Of a DNA stretch of 64,000 nucleotides, positions 59,059-64,000 are shown piece after piece (position 1 is the stretch's first letter; every line of letters begins with the position of its first letter). A program made the position numbers and the translations under genes. Source of the DNA: Caldicellulosiruptor acetigenus (lineage in GTDB: Bacteria; Bacillota; Thermoanaerobacteria; Caldicellulosiruptorales; Caldicellulosiruptoraceae); the NCBI RefSeq assembly GCF_026914305.1, contig NZ_CP113866.1, positions 938,183 to 1,002,182 of the forward strand. Direction: 5' to 3'. The notes under the pieces are model-generated. The model was not told the origin of the DNA. It ran no database searches and saw nothing but the letters and a program-made list of their open reading frames with translations.

Positions 59059-59261
59059 AAAAAAATAAGTCGGGAGGTACGTTATCCAAGGTGAAAGTAA
59101 TAGTTCTTTCTCTTATCACAGGATTTATTGTCGGTGCTATATTCAGGCTTCTAAAGCTTCCAATTCCTGCCCCAAATGCGCTTGCGGGCATAATGGGTAT
59201 ATTTGGAATATTTTTAGGAGCTGTTTTTGTTGAGCAGATTCTAAAGCTTTTAACAAAGTAA
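59055..59261 (+). CDS. XapX domain small membrane protein
   Basis: This 68-residue protein has two hydrophobic segments (about 13-33 and 42-62) separated by LKLPIPAPNALAG, the hallmark of the XapX family. The family function is not established. The ATG overlaps the cdd stop (ATGA), while a GGGAGG at 59072-59077 could serve an in-frame GTG at 59091, giving a shorter 56-residue form. Its place within a nucleoside salvage operon, between cdd and pdp, suggests a membrane role in nucleoside handling; this is inference. Confidence 0.8.
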   Translation: MKKNKSGGTLSKVKVIVLSLITGFIVGAIFRLLKLPIPAPNALAGIMGIFGIFLGAVFVEQILKLLTK

Positions 59262-59279
59262 ACTAAGTGGGTGAAAAGC

Positions 59280-60605
59280 ATGCTGGTAACAGAGATTATT
59301 AGAAAAAAAAGAGATGGAGATATCTTGAGTAAAGAAGAACTTGAATTTATTGTGAATGGGTATGTAAAAGGCGAAATTACAGACTATCAGATGTCTGCTT
59401 TCTTGATGGCTATATATTTTAGAGGAATGTCAAAAGAAGAGCTTGTAGAACTTACCATGCTCATGGCAAAATCAGGCAAGATGGTAGACCTGAGCAGTAT
59501 AGAGGGTATCAAGGTTGACAAACACTCAAGTGGTGGTATTGCTGACACAACAACCTTGGTCTTAATACCACTGGCAGCATCTTGCGGTGTAAAGGTTGCA
59601 AAGATGTCAGGACGTGGACTTTCTCACACAGGTGGGACAATTGACAAGTTAGAGTCAATTCCAGGTTTTAAAACAGAGCTTTCAGAGGATGAGTTTATAC
59701 AAGCTGTAAATAAAGTTGGTGCGGCAATTGTAGGGCAGTCAGAAAGCCTTGTTCCTGCAGACAAAAAGATATATGCTTTAAGAGATGTCACATGTACAGT
59801 TGAATCTATACCACTTATAGCATCTTCTATCATGAGCAAAAAGATTGCAGCTGGTAGCGACAAAATAATACTTGATGTCAAGTTTGGCAAAGGTGCTTTC
59901 ATGAAAGAGTATGAAAAGGCAAAAGAGCTTGCTAATACCATGGTTGAGATTGGAACTTTGGCAGGAAGAGAAACTGTGGCATATGTTACAGATATGAACC
60001 AGCCACTTGGTCTTATGATTGGCAACGCTCTTGAGGTTATTGAAGCAATAGAGGTCTTAAAAGGCAGGGGACATGAAGATTTGAAGAATCTTTGTATTGA
60101 ATTTGCATCTGAGATGATGATTATGGCTGGGGTTGAAAAGGAGAAAAAATTAGCACAAGAAAGAGCAATTGAGAGCATTGAAAAGGGATTTGCTCTTGAA
60201 AAGTTTAGAGAAATTATAAAAAACCAAGGTGGAAACCCTGAAATAGTTGACAATTATTCTTTGCTACCACAAGCCAAATATACTTATGAACTAAAATGCG
60301 ATGATGATATGTATATAAAAGACATCGATGCACTCAAACTTGGGCTTTGCGCGCTAAAACTTGGAGCAGGAAGACAAAGAAAAGAAGACAAAATTGACTA
60401 TGCGGTTGGAATTCAACTTTTTGGTAAAATAGGTGATAAAATAGCCAGGAATATGCCGTTTGCTAAAATCTATGCAAATGATGAAAAAAGACTTGAAGAA
60501 GCCATCTCAGATGTGAAAACTGCATTTGAGTTTTCTCGGGAACCTGTTCCAAAAAGAAAAGTAATATTTGCAAAGATAACAAAAGATGATGTTTTTGAAT
60601 TTTAA
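59280..60605 (+). CDS. pdp: Pyrimidine-nucleoside phosphorylase
   Basis: Pdp cleaves uridine, deoxyuridine and thymidine with phosphate to free base and (deoxy)ribose 1-phosphate. The 441 residues show VDKHSSGGIADTTTL near 79-93 and the family signature MSGRGLSHTGGTIDKLE near 108-124. The ATG at 59280 has GTGGGTGA six to seven bases upstream; a GTG at 59271 overlaps that site. It is followed by deoC and deoB, which process the sugar phosphates it releases. Confidence 0.95.
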   Translation: MLVTEIIRKKRDGDILSKEELEFIVNGYVKGEITDYQMSAFLMAIYFRGMSKEELVELTMLMAKSGKMVDLSSIEGIKVDKHSSGGIADTTTLVLIPLAASCGVKVAKMSGRGLSHTGGTIDKLESIPGFKTELSEDEFIQAVNKVGAAIVGQSESLVPADKKIYALRDVTCTVESIPLIASSIMSKKIAAGSDKIILDVKFGKGAFMKEYEKAKELANTMVEIGTLAGRETVAYVTDMNQPLGLMIGNALEVIEAIEVLKGRGHEDLKNLCIEFASEMMIMAGVEKEKKLAQERAIESIEKGFALEKFREIIKNQGGNPEIVDNYSLLPQAKYTYELKCDDDMYIKDIDALKLGLCALKLGAGRQRKEDKIDYAVGIQLFGKIGDKIARNMPFAKIYANDEKRLEEAISDVKTAFEFSREPVPKRKVIFAKITKDDVFEF

Positions 60606-60628
60606 ATTACAGGGAGGAAGAAGAAAAT

Positions 60629-61291
60629 ATGACAAGAAAAGAGATTGCAAAGTTTATTGACCACACACTTTTGAGGTCCTCTGCAACACCTGCAGAAATA
60701 AAAAAGCTTTGTGATGAGGCACTAAAATACTCGTTTGCCTCTGTTTGTGTGAATCCTTATTATGTAAAGTTGTGTAAGGAATATTTGAAAGAGTCAAATG
60801 TCAAAGTGGCAACTGTGATAGGTTTTCCACTTGGTGCAAATACTCTTAAAACAAAAGTGTTTGAAGCAAAAGAAGCTTTTGAAAACGGTGCTGATGAGAT
60901 AGATATGGTCATAAATATTGGAGCTATGCTAAGTGGTGACACAGATTATGTTTACGAAGAAATCAAGAGCATTGTTGATGTTGCAAGAGAGTATTCAAAT
61001 AAAATAGTAAAGGTAATAATTGAAACATCTGAGCTTGACGATGATAAGAAGGTAGAAGCATGCAAAATTGCAGCCGCAGCAGGCGCAGATTTTGTAAAAA
61101 CTTCTACGGGTTTTTCTAAAAGCGGTGCAAAGTATGAGGATATACTTCTTATGAGAAAGGCTGTCGGTAGCAAGGTCAAAATTAAAGCATCAGGGGGAAT
61201 CAGAACGTTTGAAGATGCTCTTTTGATGATACAAGCGGGCGCAAGCAGAATTGGCACAAGCAGCGGTGTTGCAATTGTAAGCGGGGAATAA
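60629..61291 (+). CDS. deoC: Deoxyribose-phosphate aldolase
   Basis: DeoC splits deoxyribose 5-phosphate into glyceraldehyde 3-phosphate and acetaldehyde, the exit of the salvage route into glycolysis. The 220-residue TIM barrel has Schiff-base Lys157 in FVKTSTGFS, Lys186 in IKASGGIR and Asp92 in EIDMVINIG, so the active site is complete. The ATG follows GGGAGGAAG. It lies 23 bases after pdp. Confidence 0.97.
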   Translation: MTRKEIAKFIDHTLLRSSATPAEIKKLCDEALKYSFASVCVNPYYVKLCKEYLKESNVKVATVIGFPLGANTLKTKVFEAKEAFENGADEIDMVINIGAMLSGDTDYVYEEIKSIVDVAREYSNKIVKVIIETSELDDDKKVEACKIAAAAGADFVKTSTGFSKSGAKYEDILLMRKAVGSKVKIKASGGIRTFEDALLMIQAGASRIGTSSGVAIVSGE

Positions 61292-61333
61292 AAATAACCT
61301 CAAGTATTCGTTTTTGGAGGGAAGATTTTTAAA

Positions 61334-62506
61334 ATGAGAGTTATATTAATTGTTCTTGACAGTGTGGGTGTCGGTGCGCTTGATGATGCAAATCTTTACG
61401 GCGATGAAGGGAGCAATACTCTTTCGAATACTTCTTACGCAGTTGGAGGCATTGAGCTTAAGAACTTATATAAGCTTGGGATAGGAAACATAACAAGCAT
61501 AAAAGGTACACCGCCAAATCCCAACCCTATTGGAGTTTTTGGTAAAAGCAAGGAAATGTCAAAAGGAAAAGATACCATAACCGGTCACTGGGAGATAGCT
61601 GGCATTGTGTTAGAAGAACCTTTCAAGACATTTCCAAATGGTTTTCCTGAAGATTTGATTCAGGAATTTGAAAAAAGGATTGGGCGAAAAGTTCTTGGCA
61701 ACAAAGTTGCATCTGGTACAGAGATAATCAAGGAGCTTGGAGAAGAGCATATAAAAACCGGCTATCCAATTGTTTATACTTCTGCTGACTCTGTATTTCA
61801 GATAGCTGCACACGAAGAGGTAATTCCGCTTGACGAGCTTTACAGGATATGCCAAATAGCAAGGCAGCTTCTTGTTGGAAAATATCTTGTTGCAAGAGTA
61901 ATTGCAAGGCCATTTGTGGGGAAAGACAGGAACAGTTTTGTAAGAACTTATAACAGAAGAGACTTTGCAGTTGAGCCACCTTATAATACGCTGCTTGACA
62001 ATATTAAAGAAGCAGGTTTTGAATGTGTGGGAATAGGCAAGATAGAGGATATTTTTGCTAAAAGAGGACTGACAAAGAGTATTCACACAGAAGGAAACAT
62101 GGACGGGGTTGACAAGACTTTGAAGGCGATGGATGAAGTTGACAGAGGTTTAATTTTTACAAACCTTGTTGATTATGATATGCTGTATGGTCACAGAAAT
62201 GACCCTCATGGTTATGCAAAGGCTTTAATAGACTTTGACACAAGGCTTCCCGAAATCATGGAAAAGCTTAAAAAAGATGACATTTTAATAATCACTGCAG
62301 ACCATGGTTGTGACCCTACAACACCTTCTACAGACCATTCGCGTGAACATGTGCCAATACTTGTTTATGGTGATAATATCAAAAAAGGATATGACCTGGG
62401 AACAAGAAAAAGCTTTTCTGACATTGGTCAGACAATAGCAGAGTATTTGAATGTAAAACCTTTAAGGTTTGGAGAGAGTTTTTTAAAAGAAATTGTGATA
62501 AAATAG
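61334..62506 (+). CDS. deoB: Phosphopentomutase
   Basis: DeoB moves phosphate between C1 and C5 of ribose and deoxyribose, linking nucleoside phosphorylases to DeoC and the pentose pool. The 390 residues belong to the alkaline-phosphatase-like metalloenzymes: metal-binding Asp in [12 protein letters not shown] near the start, [11 protein letters not shown] near 80-90 and [20 protein letters not shown] near 317-336. The ATG follows TTTTGGAGGGAAG. It lies between deoC and the purine phosphorylase gene. Confidence 0.97.
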   Translation: MRVILIVLDSVGVGALDDANLYGDEGSNTLSNTSYAVGGIELKNLYKLGIGNITSIKGTPPNPNPIGVFGKSKEMSKGKDTITGHWEIAGIVLEEPFKTFPNGFPEDLIQEFEKRIGRKVLGNKVASGTEIIKELGEEHIKTGYPIVYTSADSVFQIAAHEEVIPLDELYRICQIARQLLVGKYLVARVIARPFVGKDRNSFVRTYNRRDFAVEPPYNTLLDNIKEAGFECVGIGKIEDIFAKRGLTKSIHTEGNMDGVDKTLKAMDEVDRGLIFTNLVDYDMLYGHRNDPHGYAKALIDFDTRLPEIMEKLKKDDILIITADHGCDPTTPSTDHSREHVPILVYGDNIKKGYDLGTRKSFSDIGQTIAEYLNVKPLRFGESFLKEIVIK

Positions 62507-62524
62507 CTATTGAGGTGATTTTTT

Positions 62525-63343
62525 ATGTCGTATTATGAAAGGGTAAAAGAAGCATCAGAATTTATAAAAAGTAAGATTCCAAGTGTGCCAGAGATTGCTA
62601 TTGTTTTGGGAAGTGGACTTGGAGGCTTTGCGGATACAATGGAAGATAAAGTTGAAATCAAATATTCAGAGATACCTCATTTTCCTGTATCTACTGTCAA
62701 AGGACACAAAGGCAACTTAGTTTTTGGGAGAGTAAAAGGAAGAGAGGTTTTGGCATTTCAAGGAAGGTTTCATCTTTATGAAGGGTATAAGGTTGAAGAA
62801 GTTGTGTTTGGTATAAGGACAGCAGGACTTTTGGGGATAAAAAACCTGATTGTTACAAACGCGGCAGGTGGAATTTCGCCTCTGCTTTCTCCTGGAGATT
62901 TGATGGTGATAAAAGACCACATAAATCTTTCAGGCGAAAACCCCGCAATCGGGCCAGATAGCGAAAAGTTTGGTGAAAGGTTTTTTGATATGACATATGC
63001 GTATGACAGGGAGATAATTGAAAAAGCAAAAGATGTGTACAAGAAAAATGGCGTTGATTATAAAGAAGGTGTATATGCATTTTTAAAAGGTCCTTCATAT
63101 GAAACACCTTCGGAAATAAGGATGCTAAAAATTCTTGGTGCTGATGCTGTTGGAATGTCAACAGTTCCAGAAGTTATTGCAGCGCGGCAGATGAACATCA
63201 AAGTTTTTGGAATTTCATGTATTACAAACATGGCAGCAGGAATTCTTGAAAAGAAACTCTCACATGAAGAGGTCATAGAAGTTTCAAAGATGGTTGAGGA
63301 AAAGTTTATAAAAATAATTAGGGATTTGATAGAGATTATTTAA
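62525..63343 (+). CDS. punA: Purine-nucleoside phosphorylase, trimeric type
   Basis: This enzyme cleaves inosine, guanosine and deoxy forms to base and sugar 1-phosphate. The 272 residues show VLGSGLGGFAD near 26-36, GRFHLYEGY near 79-87, NAAGGISP near 114-121 and GMSTVPEVIAARQMNIK near 206-222, matching the PNP I (PupG/PunA) group. It closes the salvage operon and is followed by a 14-bp terminator. With Pdp it covers both purine and pyrimidine nucleosides brought in by the ABC importer. Confidence 0.95.
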   Translation: MSYYERVKEASEFIKSKIPSVPEIAIVLGSGLGGFADTMEDKVEIKYSEIPHFPVSTVKGHKGNLVFGRVKGREVLAFQGRFHLYEGYKVEEVVFGIRTAGLLGIKNLIVTNAAGGISPLLSPGDLMVIKDHINLSGENPAIGPDSEKFGERFFDMTYAYDREIIEKAKDVYKKNGVDYKEGVYAFLKGPSYETPSEIRMLKILGADAVGMSTVPEVIAARQMNIKVFGISCITNMAAGILEKKLSHEEVIEVSKMVEEKFIKIIRDLIEII

Positions 63344-63364
63344 AAAAGAAAAGTAAATACTTAC

Positions 63365-63405
63365 AAATCCTACACTGCAAAGCTTTTACGCAGTGTAGGA
63401 TTTTT
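63365..63405 (+). terminator. Intrinsic terminator of the nucleoside operon
   Basis: A perfect 14-bp stem (AAATCCTACACTGC / GCAGTGTAGGATTT) is followed by TTTTTG. Confidence 0.92.
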
Positions 63406-63480
63406 GTTTATTATACAAAAAAAGCGGGTAAAAATAAATTTGGGATATTATTTTTTCCTGCGGGGAGGGAAAATTGCTGT

Positions 63481-63834
63481 ATGAAAAAGGTGTTGATAGT
63501 AGATGATGCAGCATTTGTGAGGTATTCCTTGAGACAGACATTAGAAAAACATGGGTTTGAGGTTGTGGGTGAAGCGTGTGATGGGAAAAGCTGTATAAAA
63601 CTTTTTCAGCAGCTTCATCCAGACATAGTGACTCTTGATATTACAATGCCAGAGATGAATGGTATAGAGGTTTTGAAAAAGATTATGGAGATTGACAAAA
63701 ATGCAAAAGTTGTCATGATAACTGCCTTAGGTCAGGAAGAGAAAGTAAAAGAGGCAGTGTTAAACGGTGCGAAAGGGTTTATTGTAAAACCATACAAGGA
63801 AGAGCATCTGGTAAAAGTCTTGGCTTCTTTATAA
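63481..63834 (+). CDS. cheY: CheY-like response regulator
   Basis: The 117-residue single receiver domain has the acidic pocket Asp8-Asp9, phospho-acceptor Asp53 in VTLDITMPEMNG, Thr81 and Lys103, all in canonical positions. CheY carries the chemotaxis signal to the flagellar switch when phosphorylated by CheA. There is no output domain. The ATG follows GGGGAGGG. A CheA-like gene starts 20 bases downstream, which supports chemotaxis rather than a stand-alone regulator such as Spo0F. I saw no clear promoter upstream. Confidence 0.9.
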   Translation: MKKVLIVDDAAFVRYSLRQTLEKHGFEVVGEACDGKSCIKLFQQLHPDIVTLDITMPEMNGIEVLKKIMEIDKNAKVVMITALGQEEKVKEAVLNGAKGFIVKPYKEEHLVKVLASL

Positions 63835-63854
63835 AAAGATGAGAAGGTGAGACT

Positions 63855-64000
63855 GTGAATGAAGCACAAAAAGACCCTATGTTAGAAATATTTGTCAGTG
63901 AAGCAAAAGAGATAGTAAGTTCGCTTGAGAGAATTTTTATTGAACTCAAAGAGGGAAACAGAAACTTTGATGTAGCAGTGGTAGAAGCTTTGAGATTTTT
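63855..64000 (+). CDS. cheA: CheA-like histidine kinase, 5' end only
   Basis: From a GTG at 63855 following GAAGGTGAGA, the frame is open to the window end (48 complete codons). MLEIFVSEAKEIVSSLERIF resembles the first helix of the N-terminal Hpt (P1) domain of CheA, where members begin with a FxxEAxExLxxLE pattern. The phosphorylated histidine region lies beyond the edge. Its place after a cheY gene supports the call; another Hpt protein is possible. Confidence 0.7.
   Translation, partial: MNEAQKDPMLEIFVSEAKEIVSSLERIFIELKEGNRNFDVAVVEALRF

Noticed and set aside
59624-60253. A 209-codon open frame on the minus strand inside the pyrimidine-nucleoside phosphorylase gene
   Set aside because: The Ser/Ile/Ala-rich translation is typical of the complement of an AT-rich gene; there is no ribosome-binding site or conserved motif.

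Overview
The window is ordinary chromosomal DNA of a low-GC, AT-rich, spore-lineage Firmicute (class Clostridia). AGA/AGG arginine codons dominate, TTG and GTG starts are frequent, and the gene content (mcsAB-clpC, PolC, sporulation genes, a pyrophosphate-type phosphofructokinase, a solo sugar-ABC ATPase) suggests a thermophilic sugar fermenter such as Caldicellulosiruptor/Anaerocellum or a close Thermoanaerobacterales relative. The genus is inferred from gene content and order, not from a search. I see no rRNA, tRNA, CRISPR array, prophage or insertion sequence. No stretch above 300 bases lacks a gene; the longest gaps (2827-3080 and 19405-19662) hold regulatory DNA.

Layout. 1-5.6 kb: the start of uppP (cut by the window edge), tsaD, an HD-GYP phosphodiesterase, an EF-G-like GTPase and a small zinc-ribbon protein. 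5.6-11.3 kb: a polysaccharide deacetylase diverging from the heat-shock operon ctsR-mcsA-mcsB-clpC, which has a CtsR-type operator at its promoter. 11.3-16.8 kb, minus strand: DUF4330 protein, small membrane protein, O-antigen-ligase-like protein, rqcH and a PPi-type phosphofructokinase. 17-19.4 kb, diverging from that: a TuaH-like glycosyltransferase and a nucleotide-sugar dehydrogenase. Together these flanks look like a reduced surface-polymer cluster.

19.5-33.3 kb: the conserved block rpsB-tsf, pyrH-frr, then uppS-cdsA-dxr-rseP-ispG-GT2-polC, followed by thiN and a small membrane protein. rpsB has a strong promoter and a structured leader. dxr, ispG and uppS belong to the isoprenoid route that feeds undecaprenyl phosphate, and uppP at the left edge recycles that carrier. 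33.5-41.1 kb: an MsmX-like ATPase, a PucR/CdaR-type regulator, then ftsE-ftsX-M23 peptidase-CtpA protease-PDZ membrane protein, a cell-division and wall-remodelling cluster related to the Bacillus ftsEX-ctpB-minJ neighbourhood.

41.1-50.2 kb: mainly sporulation and germination genes: a SpoIIQ-like M23 protein with an excellent sigma-F promoter match, sleB-ypeB, an alpha/beta SASP, gpr, spoIIP and a SpoIIM-like gene with a sigma-E promoter match, then xerD. 50.2-52.3 kb: the lipid II amidation pair murT-gatD. 52.4-63.4 kb: a nucleoside uptake and salvage operon (binding protein, MTA-type phosphorylase, ABC ATPase, two permeases, GntR regulator, cytidine deaminase, XapX protein, pyrimidine-nucleoside phosphorylase, deoC, deoB, purine-nucleoside phosphorylase). 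It begins with a promoter whose start site is followed by tandem and inverted repeats, a likely operator for the in-operon GntR protein. The window ends in chemotaxis genes (cheY-like, start of cheA).

Nothing here is clearly a new system. The observations most worth checking are the sporulation promoters, the nucleoside operator and XapX protein, the E97 substitution in RqcH, the reduced surface-polymer cluster, and the leader structures upstream of rpsB and the zinc-ribbon gene.
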